Source: Algoriphagus sp. NG3 (GTDB lineage: Bacteria; Bacteroidota; Bacteroidia; Cytophagales; Cyclobacteriaceae). Taken from it: DNA of 64,000 nucleotides. The notes below the pieces were generated by a model, which ran no database searches, was not told the DNA's origin, and saw nothing but the letters and a program-made list of their open reading frames with translations. The DNA is taken from the NCBI RefSeq assembly GCF_034119865.1, contig NZ_CP139421.1, positions 3,162,001-3,226,000 on the forward strand, written 5' to 3'. A program made the position numbers and the translations under genes. Positions 16,720-24,479 of the stretch are shown here, piece by piece. Every line of letters begins with the position of its first letter. The first letter of the stretch is position 1.

Positions 16720-17799
16720 TTACTCATCTACGGGTTTCTTATGCCAATAAGAGGCTAGGATCGATCCTGTCACGTTCATCAACGGCCCAAACACTGCAGG
16801 TGCCAGACCTACCGTGGCGATCTTGCCCATCTCCTTGGCAATTCCTGATGCCAGTCCTCCATTCTGCATCCCCACCTCTATGGCTATTGTTCTACAATCC
16901 TTTTCATCGAGTTTGAACAATCTACTGGACCAATAGCCCAAGGTGTAACCGGCCAGGTTGTGAACCACTACCAGAATGATGAGCAGAGGGCCAATATCCA
17001 AGAGGCTATCCCTTCCAGCTGCCACAATGACCACTAGAATAAGCGCGATCGCCGCCATGGAAATTATCGGCATCAAATCATCCAGCCATTTGGCTTTCCC
17101 CCGCAAGAAATAATTGAACACCAATCCCGCACCTATAGGAATGATTACCATCTTCACTATGCTGAACATCATGTCCATTACATTGATCTCCACAAATTCA
17201 CCTGCAAGCCAGCCCATCAAGAATGGGGTAACAAAGGGAGCCAGCAAGGTAGTCACCGAAGTTACGGTAATGGAAAGTGCCAGGTTTGCTTTAGCCAGAA
17301 AGCTCATCACATTGGAGGCCATACCACTGGGCGAGCAGCCGATCAAAATCATTCCGGCAGCGATCTCCGCAGGAAAACCGCTTGATTTCGCCAATGCAAA
17401 ACCGATAAAGGGCATAATGGTAAACTGACACAATACTCCGATCAAAACGCCTTTGGGCATTTTCACCACACCCAAAAAGTCTTTGATACTCATTGATGTG
17501 CCCATTCCGAACATGATCACCTGGATCAATGGAACAATCAGTGCAGAGAATTTGAACCCATCATACTCTACAAAATACTGCGGAAAATATAGAGCCGTAG
17601 TCACAGACCCAAAAATCATCATGGCATAGGCATAGCCTCTGAGCTTGGGAATCCCTAAAAAAGTAATGGAACATATAAAGAAAAATCCTATCCAGAGGAA
17701 ACCTGCATCTGCAATATCGGAAAAGACGCTGACAGCTAGGGCTGCCAGTAAAAGAACACCAGTAAGGACTGAAAGAGATTTTACGATTTTGGGATTCAA
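16720..17799 (-). CDS. Bile acid:sodium symporter (BASS) family transporter
   Basis: A 359-residue inner-membrane protein with about ten hydrophobic segments. BASS features are GTSMSIKDF after helix 3, GCSPSGMASNV in the crossing-helix region and EVGMQNGGLAS near the C-terminus, which form the sodium and substrate sites. Family members carry bile acids, pyruvate, pantoate or other organic anions. Its position at the 3' end of the locus with two exported enolase-superfamily proteins and two exported RraA-like proteins suggests that it moves the resulting keto acid or a sugar acid into the cytoplasm. Substrate is inference. Confidence 0.87.
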   Translation of the reverse strand: MNPKIVKSLSVLTGVLLLAALAVSVFSDIADAGFLWIGFFFICSITFLGIPKLRGYAYAMMIFGSVTTALYFPQYFVEYDGFKFSALIVPLIQVIMFGMGTSMSIKDFLGVVKMPKGVLIGVLCQFTIMPFIGFALAKSSGFPAEIAAGMILIGCSPSGMASNVMSFLAKANLALSITVTSVTTLLAPFVTPFLMGWLAGEFVEINVMDMMFSIVKMVIIPIGAGLVFNYFLRGKAKWLDDLMPIISMAAIALILVVIVAAGRDSLLDIGPLLIILVVVHNLAGYTLGYWSSRLFKLDEKDCRTIAIEVGMQNGGLASGIAKEMGKIATVGLAPAVFGPLMNVTGSILASYWHKKPVDE

Positions 17800-17837
17800 A
17801 ATATAGAGATTTGGGTGAATGCTAAGAAATCCAGCCC

Positions 17838-17862
17838 GGGAACTAGATGTATGCTAGTTCCC
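17838..17862 (-). terminator. 9-bp hairpin after the first enolase-superfamily gene
   Basis: GGGAACTAG (17838-17846) pairs exactly with CTAGTTCCC (17854-17862) around a 7-base loop. It lies 28 bases beyond the stop codon of the enolase-superfamily gene on the minus strand and before the BASS start. There is no clear U-run, so it may be a processing or attenuation structure rather than a full terminator. Confidence 0.4.
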
Positions 17863-17889
17863 AGGAATATAGATTGGGTTACAAAAAAC

Positions 17890-19374
17890 TTAACTGTAAG
17901 TTCTATCGTGCGAACGCTTATCGTTCCACATATCGGTAGGGGCAAAATAAGAATCATCAGATCGATGCAGGTGGGCTTTCACCACTTCCTCGTTCAGTTC
18001 TATTCCCAAGCCCGGAGCGTCCAGCGGCACTGGCGCATACCCTTTATCAATCATTTTTCCTCCACCAGTCATAGTCACCATATCCTCCCACCATGGAATA
18101 TCCACGGAATGATGTTCGAGCGCAAGGAAGTTTTGGGAGGCAGCGGCGCAATGCACGTTTGCCATGAATGAAACCGGTGTACCAGCTTGGTGCATGGCCA
18201 TACCAATCCCCTTTTCCTCCGCATAATCCGCAATTCTCTTAGTTTCCAAAAGCCCGCCGGATGATGCCAAGTCCGGATGGACAATGTCCACAGCATGGTT
18301 ATCTATAAGATCTTTGAAATACTGGAGCAGATAAATATCCTCCCCTGTGGTGGTAGGAGTGTTTAACGCATCTGTAATTGTTTTATGCTGCTGCCACATC
18401 TGCCAAGGCACCATATCCTCCAGCCAAGCCAAGCGGTACTTATCCAATGCCTGACCAAGGCGTATGCAGTTGTTCAAATCAAAATGTCCATAGTGATCCG
18501 TGGAAATGGGTATATCATAGCCAACCATTCCGCGGACATGATCTACTATTTTGGCAAGTTCATCCAGTCCCTTCTCAGTGATCTGCACACCTGTGAATGG
18601 GTGTGCGGTATTCGCATATGACATATATCCTCCTTGCCACTGGCTTTTCCCCATTTTGAAAATCTCAGGATTAACTATGCAGCCGGGTATATCTATGATT
18701 TCACCTATTGACACATCCATTTTCAGCCAGGTATAGCCTTGCTCCTCAGTCCTGTATTTTATCAGCTTCAATTGCTCCTCTGGAGAATCCGCCTCTGGAG
18801 TGTCAGCATACAACCTCACTGAATCTCTATATCGTCCGCCGAGTAGCTGCCAGGCAGGCACATTGTATGCTTTTCCACAAAGATCCCAAAGTGCCATTTC
18901 CACAGCACAAACACCCCCCGCTTGCCGTGATTGACCTCCAAATTGTTTGATGATTTTGAAGATTTTCTCCACGTTGCAAGGGTTTTCACCGAGTATCCTG
19001 CTTTTCAGCATCAATGCATACTTGGGATCTGCACCATCTCTCACCTCGCCTAGCCCATAAATCCCTTGGTTGGTATCAATCCGGATGATGGCTGTCCCTC
19101 CCATCACATTGGTAAGCGCATATCGTAGATCTGTGATTTTCAGGTCGGAAGGAGCGGAAGCCCTGCGCACATTTTTGGAGGTTTCTGCCAGGGTATCTTC
19201 CATAGACAATCCCATCAAGGCAGAAAGACTCAGCCCACCAAGAGCGGTTTTCTTCAGAAAATCCCTGCGGTTATCAAGAGTAAGGGGATTTTCGATCTCG
19301 GCCTGGCGCTGTGCGGCATACTGCTCCTCTCTGAGTTTGTTTTTATAGATTAGGTCTTGAAGGGTATTTTTCAT
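17890..19374 (-). CDS. Tat-exported mandelate racemase/muconate lactonizing (enolase superfamily) protein, copy 1
   Basis: A 494-residue enolase-superfamily enzyme with an unusually placed twin-arginine motif: about 34 residues precede NRRDFLKK (35-42). Capping domain residues are about 75-200, then the barrel. Metal ligands appear as D293, E319 (WLED) and E345 (TGED); H395 (AMHQAGTP) is the candidate base, with D368 nearby. K218 and D220 sit where the family has K-x-K. The segment is D-H-Y-G-H, so the His of the D-x-H-G-R motif of the galactonate/mannonate dehydratase group is Tyr here. It likely acts on a sugar acid in the periplasm. It follows an RraA-like gene on the same strand. Confidence 0.87.
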   Translation of the reverse strand: MKNTLQDLIYKNKLREEQYAAQRQAEIENPLTLDNRRDFLKKTALGGLSLSALMGLSMEDTLAETSKNVRRASAPSDLKITDLRYALTNVMGGTAIIRIDTNQGIYGLGEVRDGADPKYALMLKSRILGENPCNVEKIFKIIKQFGGQSRQAGGVCAVEMALWDLCGKAYNVPAWQLLGGRYRDSVRLYADTPEADSPEEQLKLIKYRTEEQGYTWLKMDVSIGEIIDIPGCIVNPEIFKMGKSQWQGGYMSYANTAHPFTGVQITEKGLDELAKIVDHVRGMVGYDIPISTDHYGHFDLNNCIRLGQALDKYRLAWLEDMVPWQMWQQHKTITDALNTPTTTGEDIYLLQYFKDLIDNHAVDIVHPDLASSGGLLETKRIADYAEEKGIGMAMHQAGTPVSFMANVHCAAASQNFLALEHHSVDIPWWEDMVTMTGGGKMIDKGYAPVPLDAPGLGIELNEEVVKAHLHRSDDSYFAPTDMWNDKRSHDRTYS

Positions 19375-19510
19375 TGTAAATTGGGTTATTGAATTGTTTG
19401 TTTTTGAATTATTCGTATTGAGGATCTCAACTCCCTGAACCTGAAAAAAAACCTAAGCCATCCCGTTAAATCAAGCAGTAGGATGCCTGTCAGCTTATTG
19501 AATTTCCAGC

Positions 19511-20479
19511 TCAATAGTTCCGCTCTTTTAGGTATTCATCCAGCTCTTGCTTTGTCATCGGTAGTTTCCCAGGATAATTATTCAGCCAATCCAGAAAATC
19601 CTTTTTGATATCCTCTGTCCATTCACTGTCAATCTGTCCCGGAAGATATTTCCCTTCCCGGAGTCTAAGATGGCCAAATTCATCTCTCAGGCCAGTAACC
19701 TCAGAAGTCAACACCAACTCTTCTACCAAATAGGCAGGGATGAAAATCACTCCATACTTCTTCGCTAGAACCACATCTCCCGGAAGTACTGTAGCCCGTC
19801 CAACACGGATTGGTGTATTGATAGAGGTGAGCATCATCTGTTGGATGTAAGATGGATCCTGCCCCTTCATCCAAGCATTAAAGCCTTGGATCTTGGACAG
19901 TCCTTCCTGATCCCGAACAGATCCGTTAAAGATCACCCCGCGCTGGGACTTAGCATAGATCGCATTCCCGAGGTTATCTCCTATCAGTGTGCCATCCACT
20001 ATTTTACCATACCCATCTGCCACATACACATCGCCAGTAGTGAGCACATCTATTGGCCAGGAGTTCGTCCCACCTTTTGGGGCTCTCCCCTCCTTTTCCA
20101 CACCTTGATCCCTAACTTGTTTTTCCAGGTCCGGTCTCAATGGCATATACTGTGCGGTGACTACCCTGCCTGTCATAGCTTCATCGGGAAGCATGATCTG
20201 CCACTCACCTTCATATTGGTTTTGATATCCTTTATTGCGCAATACCCCCCAGGCTTCTTCAATTGAAATATTTTTCAACCGCTCCAAAATAGCGTCTGGA
20301 ACTTTTGGCCTTCCATCAGAAAACCTTTCACCGGTCCAGTCTGCAGTCAATGCCTTGATGTATTCGGGAGATGCACCTACATTTTGCGCAGCGACTGGTT
20401 GGTATAGTGTCAGAAAAAAGGCGGTGGTAAGAACCCCTAAGGAAATTTTAAAGGATGTGATTGGAGAGATTGTACTCAT
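19511..20479 (-). CDS. Exported RraA/HMG-aldolase-like protein, copy 1
   Basis: A 322-residue protein with a Sec signal peptide (hydrophobic 13-26, cleavage near AAQ32). The RraA fold is visible at about residues 140-250: GDNLGNAIYA, then FNGSVRD with Arg189/Asp190, matching the Arg-Asp pair of class II HMG/CHA aldolases, then PGDVVLAKKYGVIFIP. RraA proteins are normally cytoplasmic and about 160-230 residues. This one has about 100 extra N-terminal residues including TGERFSDGRPKVPD, shared with the second copy. It is not expected to be an RNase E inhibitor. A periplasmic aldolase or decarboxylase acting on a keto acid is the working inference. Confidence 0.83.
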   Translation of the reverse strand: MSTISPITSFKISLGVLTTAFFLTLYQPVAAQNVGASPEYIKALTADWTGERFSDGRPKVPDAILERLKNISIEEAWGVLRNKGYQNQYEGEWQIMLPDEAMTGRVVTAQYMPLRPDLEKQVRDQGVEKEGRAPKGGTNSWPIDVLTTGDVYVADGYGKIVDGTLIGDNLGNAIYAKSQRGVIFNGSVRDQEGLSKIQGFNAWMKGQDPSYIQQMMLTSINTPIRVGRATVLPGDVVLAKKYGVIFIPAYLVEELVLTSEVTGLRDEFGHLRLREGKYLPGQIDSEWTEDIKKDFLDWLNNYPGKLPMTKQELDEYLKERNY

Positions 20480-20648
20480 ATTAGGTTGGGTATTTATTAT
20501 TGTTAATTCGATACTCTACAGACTAAGACTTGATACCTAGACAGTAAAGTGATTAAAAACACTCTTTAAATTTTGTATCTGAATAATGGCCCTGGATTTA
20601 AGATATAGACAAGGGATTTTTTGTTGTTTATATCTTTTTTGAAAAGAA

Positions 20649-21923
20649 TTACTCAAAGAAAGGAATGCCTGGAACGGCATGCTTCTTCATCCCCTCCTCA
20701 TTGATTTCCACACCGATTCCAGGTTTTTCAGAAAGGGTAATGAAACTATTCTCTGTTCGTGGCCCATCGTAGATCACGATATCTTTCCACAAATCATCGG
20801 TATCCATATAAATCTGCCATTCCATAATCTGAAAGTTCGGTACTGAGGCACATACATGGCAACTGGCCATTGCTCCAAGGAAGGAAGCGACCATGTGCGG
20901 AGAAAACGGCACATAATACAGATTGGCCAAGTTTGCGATACGCTGACCCTCACCTAGACCACCCGCTTTCTGCAGATCAGGCATAATGATATTCAAGGCT
21001 CCATCAGACAATAATTTAGTGAACCCGTAAGCGAGATAGATGTTTTCGCCAGCACAGATTGGAGTGCTCGTCTCTTGGGTAATGTGCTTATAAACCTCTG
21101 GGTTATCCGCGGGAATTGGCTCTTCAAGGAACATCAGGTTTAAGGGCTCGTACAGTTTAGCCATTTTCATCCCTGTGACGGCATCGTATCTACCGTGCAT
21201 ATCCACACAGATATCAATATGTGGACCTACCTCCTCACGCACAGCAGCGATGGCATTGTACATCCGATCGATTTCCGCTGGACTTGCTGTCCAGTTGAAA
21301 CGGTCATATTTATTAGGATCCCTACCGTCGTCCACATCAAATTTTACTGCATTATAGCCCTTAGCCACTGCCCCCCGGGCAGCCTCAGCATAATCATTGG
21401 GAGTTGGATTGGTAGAAGTATAAAGTGCAGTATCGCAATAGACGCGGATTTTGTCCCGGAATTTTCCTCCCAGAAGCTGGTAAACCGGCACGCCAAACAC
21501 CTTTCCTGTTATGTCCCAAAGAGCTGTTTCGATAGCAGTCAATACCGCCACAAAAACTCCTGACTGTGCTCCTCCAAAAAATGCCCCTTTGCGGATTTGT
21601 TCTGCGAGTCTATTAGGGTTTAGCGGATTTTGACCTCTCAACATCCTGCCCATCCGCTGTATCATATAATAGGTCCCATGTATAGCGTCCACAGCTTCTC
21701 CGCATCCCCAGACATCCTGATCAGTATAGATTTTCACATAAACCGCCCCTCTCACATAGCCACATTTTACATCTGTGATTTTAAGATCCGAGGGATTGGA
21801 GTAGGGATTTTGTTTTGCGACAGCTTCATTTAATCCGGCAAAAGTGCCCATCAGCCCAGCTCCTGCCAAGCCGGCAAATGTACTTTTTTGAAGAAATGAT
21901 CTTCTTGAATTTTTAGGTTTCAT
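20649..21923 (-). CDS. Tat-exported mandelate racemase/muconate lactonizing (enolase superfamily) protein, copy 2
   Basis: A 424-residue protein with a standard Tat signal (SRRSFLQKS at 6-14). The barrel has metal ligands D241, E267 (FLEEP) and E293 (AGEN), H243 in DMHGR, D316, and H343 in FSPHMVASF. The D-x-H-G-R motif with the second His is the arrangement of galactonate/mannonate-type sugar-acid dehydratases, where both His act in dehydration. K194-x-D196 occupies the K-x-K position. The likely product is a 2-keto-3-deoxy sugar acid in the periplasm, a plausible substrate for the RraA-like neighbours. Start is fixed by the Tat signal. Confidence 0.9.
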   Translation of the reverse strand: MKPKNSRRSFLQKSTFAGLAGAGLMGTFAGLNEAVAKQNPYSNPSDLKITDVKCGYVRGAVYVKIYTDQDVWGCGEAVDAIHGTYYMIQRMGRMLRGQNPLNPNRLAEQIRKGAFFGGAQSGVFVAVLTAIETALWDITGKVFGVPVYQLLGGKFRDKIRVYCDTALYTSTNPTPNDYAEAARGAVAKGYNAVKFDVDDGRDPNKYDRFNWTASPAEIDRMYNAIAAVREEVGPHIDICVDMHGRYDAVTGMKMAKLYEPLNLMFLEEPIPADNPEVYKHITQETSTPICAGENIYLAYGFTKLLSDGALNIIMPDLQKAGGLGEGQRIANLANLYYVPFSPHMVASFLGAMASCHVCASVPNFQIMEWQIYMDTDDLWKDIVIYDGPRTENSFITLSEKPGIGVEINEEGMKKHAVPGIPFFE

Positions 21924-21957
21924 AGGCTATTTTTGGTTTATCATTAAGTAAAAAGAG

Positions 21958-22890
21958 TTACCATGTTCGCTCTTTCAAGATCTCTTGGATTTGCTCTCTA
22001 GCAATGGGGAGCTCATCAATATGTGCCTCAAGCCATTGTGAAAAATCCCTTTCGATGTCATCAGACCATCGGGTATCAATATCGCCGGCAGTGTATTTAC
22101 CTTCCCGGATTCTCTGGTGGCCAAACATATCCCTCAAGCGAACTACCTCGGAGGTAACCACGACTTTTTCTGCCAGATGTGCGGGTATAAATGAAACTGC
22201 CCCGTCTCTTCCCAAAACTATATCCCCTGCCATAACCGTAGCCTGACCTATCCTTGTAGGATGATTGATCCCAATGAGCATAGTATTTAGATCTCTAGGC
22301 TGATTATGATGGGAAGGGTGATAAGTCCGGTAGTACGATGTAAATCCACCAATTTCCTTCAACCCAGGAATATCCCTCACCGCACCATTATACACTATCC
22401 CATTTCCTGAATTGGCATAAATGGCATTTCCTACGTTATCACCGATCGTAGGCCCTCCGTCATGGATCCCAAACTGATCCACTACATATACATCTCCCTG
22501 CACCAGCAGATCTACTGGCCAGACATTCTGCCCTTTCTTACCTTCTGCTTTACCCCTGGCATCTATAGCTCCGTGGATATCAGGTCTGCCCGGCATGAAA
22601 GTCGCCGTCAAGGCTCTGCCTACAAGAATACTGTCGGGATTGATCATTTGCCATCCATCGGCATATTGGTATTTGTAGCCTGCATTTTTCATCACTGCCC
22701 AAGCTTCATCATGGGTCACAATTTTCATACGCCTCAATAGATCATCTGAGACTTTGGGCCGCCCATCTTCAAATCGCTCCCCACTCCACTCTTGGGTGAG
22801 AAAAATCATTTCTTCTCTGGAAATCCGTTGGGCAGAAGATTCTATCATAAAAAACAATAGAAACAATAGGGTTATATAGGTTCTGTTCAT
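21958..22890 (-). CDS. Exported RraA/HMG-aldolase-like protein, copy 2
   Basis: A 310-residue paralogue of the other RraA-like gene. It has a Sec signal (hydrophobic 7-16, cleavage after SAQ21). The shared N-terminal block reads SGERFEDGRPKVSDD (36-50). The RraA core contains IGDNVGNAIYA, YNGAVRD (Arg172/Asp173) and AGDIVLGRDGAVSFIP. The common catalytic Arg-Asp pair suggests aldol cleavage or decarboxylation of a keto acid. The gene is first of the enzyme group behind SusD, separated by a terminator-like hairpin. 34 bases separate it from enolase-superfamily copy 2. Two copies beside two dehydratase-like genes suggest two substrates or two steps. Confidence 0.83.
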   Translation of the reverse strand: MNRTYITLLFLLFFMIESSAQRISREEMIFLTQEWSGERFEDGRPKVSDDLLRRMKIVTHDEAWAVMKNAGYKYQYADGWQMINPDSILVGRALTATFMPGRPDIHGAIDARGKAEGKKGQNVWPVDLLVQGDVYVVDQFGIHDGGPTIGDNVGNAIYANSGNGIVYNGAVRDIPGLKEIGGFTSYYRTYHPSHHNQPRDLNTMLIGINHPTRIGQATVMAGDIVLGRDGAVSFIPAHLAEKVVVTSEVVRLRDMFGHQRIREGKYTAGDIDTRWSDDIERDFSQWLEAHIDELPIAREQIQEILKERTW

Positions 22891-22910
22891 ATTGGAATAT
22901 AACTAATATT

Positions 22911-22943
22911 AAAAAAACCAAGCCCGGATTTTCCAGACTCGGT
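22911..22943 (-). terminator. Terminator/attenuator-like hairpin between SusD and the enzyme genes
   Basis: On the minus strand ACCGAGTC (22943-22936) can pair with GGCTTGGT (22924-22917), 8 pairs including two G-U, around an 11-base loop. Seven T residues follow (22917-22911). It lies 8 bases past the SusD stop and 20 bases before the RraA-like start, suggesting that transcription is reduced after SusC/SusD. Confidence 0.5.
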
Positions 22944-22950
22944 TCTATTC

Positions 22951-24468
22951 TTATTTGTCCCACCAAACTTTGGTGGCAAGATTATCAGGGCCTTGCGTAG
23001 AAATAGCAGCTTGGACATTTTCTGAATTCACGGAAATCTCAGAATTCGGATAAGTCAATCGATTGATAAATTCCACTTCTTTACCAGGGTAGGGATTTGG
23101 TGCCAATTCCGGATAACCAGACCTCCTGAAGTTAGCAAAAGCTTCAGGTCCATTCAGGAAACTGGAGACCCAGTATTGGGTATTGATCTGTTCCAGAGCA
23201 TTTGAAGCATCAAATGGGTTTCCCTGAAGATATCCGTTAATATCCGAAGCATCTATAACAGATTCTTCATCTATTGTACCCAGCTGATTCATGTGCGCAC
23301 GGACTCCAGCGTTGTAGTATTCCTCCACAGTCCCCGTACTGATCCATCCTCTCTCTCTAGCTTCAGCCATCAGCAGGTAATTTTGCGAAGCTGTCACAAG
23401 GAAGTTAGGGGCGGTATTCTTGGTTACTCTTCTCCTATCGGCCTGGGCAAATTCATAAAAACTCACAAGACCTAAATCCGAAGCTGCTTTGACAGCACCG
23501 GCATTATCATTACCCATAGGAATCCCCACCTGAATAGCTGCCTCATATGATTCATTAGCCGGAGTCTGCTCAGGCCCGGACTTTGCACCAACATAAGTCA
23601 CGGCGATAGCGGACAATCTGGGATCGTTTGTGTTTTTTAGATAGTTTACAAACGGCTCAGTAAGGTAGAAATTGGAAGCCTCGGTTGCATTCAGAAAATT
23701 GCCGATTGGGTTAGTGTAGTTAGGGTCGTGGCGGATAATTGCATTATCAGAATTTGCCAGGATCACTCCACCCTGTACAGCGGATTGTACCACCTGTTCG
23801 GCTCTACTGGGATCCACTTTGCTCAATCGCATTCCTGCTCTCAGCAATAGGGAATACCCAAAACTTCTCCATTTCTCCACATCTCCCTGATAAAGAATAT
23901 CTGCGGACTCTAGGGTGCCTGACTCATTCAGAGCAGCAGTGGCTTCGGTCAATTCCTTGATCAAATCCGCATAAATAGCCTCTTGAGAGTCATATACGGG
24001 CAGGTAGATCTGATCCGAGTACCCTTTGCCTCCTTCGAAGTAAGGAATGCTGCCGTAATCATCAGTCAACACCATAAAGGCAAATGCCTGGATAATCCTT
24101 GTCATTTCCTTTAAGTTGGATCGAGTTTGATTTTCTTCCAATCTAGTGATGACATCCCGTGTGTTTTTGATGACATTTCTATAATATCCCTGCCACAGCT
24201 CCTGAGTCAAAGTTCTGTTATCTTGGTTATAATTGGCTCCTGAGACTAGTCCGGAATTAGGTGTGACTATCTGCTGTACCACCCCCATATCATAGACCAG
24301 AGATCCATTTGGATAGGCACAGCCTACGATGGCAGCATTTAACTGAAATACAGGATCAATGGATGTAGCGCTTACTTTATTGGTATTCAACTCATCAAAA
24401 TTGCTGTCGCAAGCCGATGAATACAGTACCACAAGTATAATCAGTAGGTATTTAGATATCTTTTTCAT
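22951..24468 (-). CDS. SusD/RagB-family nutrient-binding outer membrane lipoprotein
   Basis: A 505-residue surface lipoprotein. The signal ends in a lipobox with Cys20 (SSACDSNFDELN). The N-terminal block (VFQLNAAIVGCAYP, then MGVVQQIVTPNSG) belongs to the SusD-like 2 family (PF12771 type) rather than classical SusD. TPR-like helices fill the middle and the C-terminus contains NRLTYPNSE, usual in this family. It caps the SusC channel and binds the ligand before uptake. It lies 11 bases after the SusC gene and so belongs to the same message. Its ligand is unknown but is likely the substrate of the exported enzymes downstream. Confidence 0.92.
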   Translation of the reverse strand: MKKISKYLLIILVVLYSSACDSNFDELNTNKVSATSIDPVFQLNAAIVGCAYPNGSLVYDMGVVQQIVTPNSGLVSGANYNQDNRTLTQELWQGYYRNVIKNTRDVITRLEENQTRSNLKEMTRIIQAFAFMVLTDDYGSIPYFEGGKGYSDQIYLPVYDSQEAIYADLIKELTEATAALNESGTLESADILYQGDVEKWRSFGYSLLLRAGMRLSKVDPSRAEQVVQSAVQGGVILANSDNAIIRHDPNYTNPIGNFLNATEASNFYLTEPFVNYLKNTNDPRLSAIAVTYVGAKSGPEQTPANESYEAAIQVGIPMGNDNAGAVKAASDLGLVSFYEFAQADRRRVTKNTAPNFLVTASQNYLLMAEARERGWISTGTVEEYYNAGVRAHMNQLGTIDEESVIDASDINGYLQGNPFDASNALEQINTQYWVSSFLNGPEAFANFRRSGYPELAPNPYPGKEVEFINRLTYPNSEISVNSENVQAAISTQGPDNLATKVWWDK

Positions 24469-24479
24469 GGCTAGTTGGA

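Noticed and set aside
20480..20648. Possible independent promoter/terminator between enolase-superfamily copy 2 and RraA-like copy 1
   Set aside because: Only a 5-bp stem and no TAnnTTTG match on the minus strand; evidence is too weak to list.
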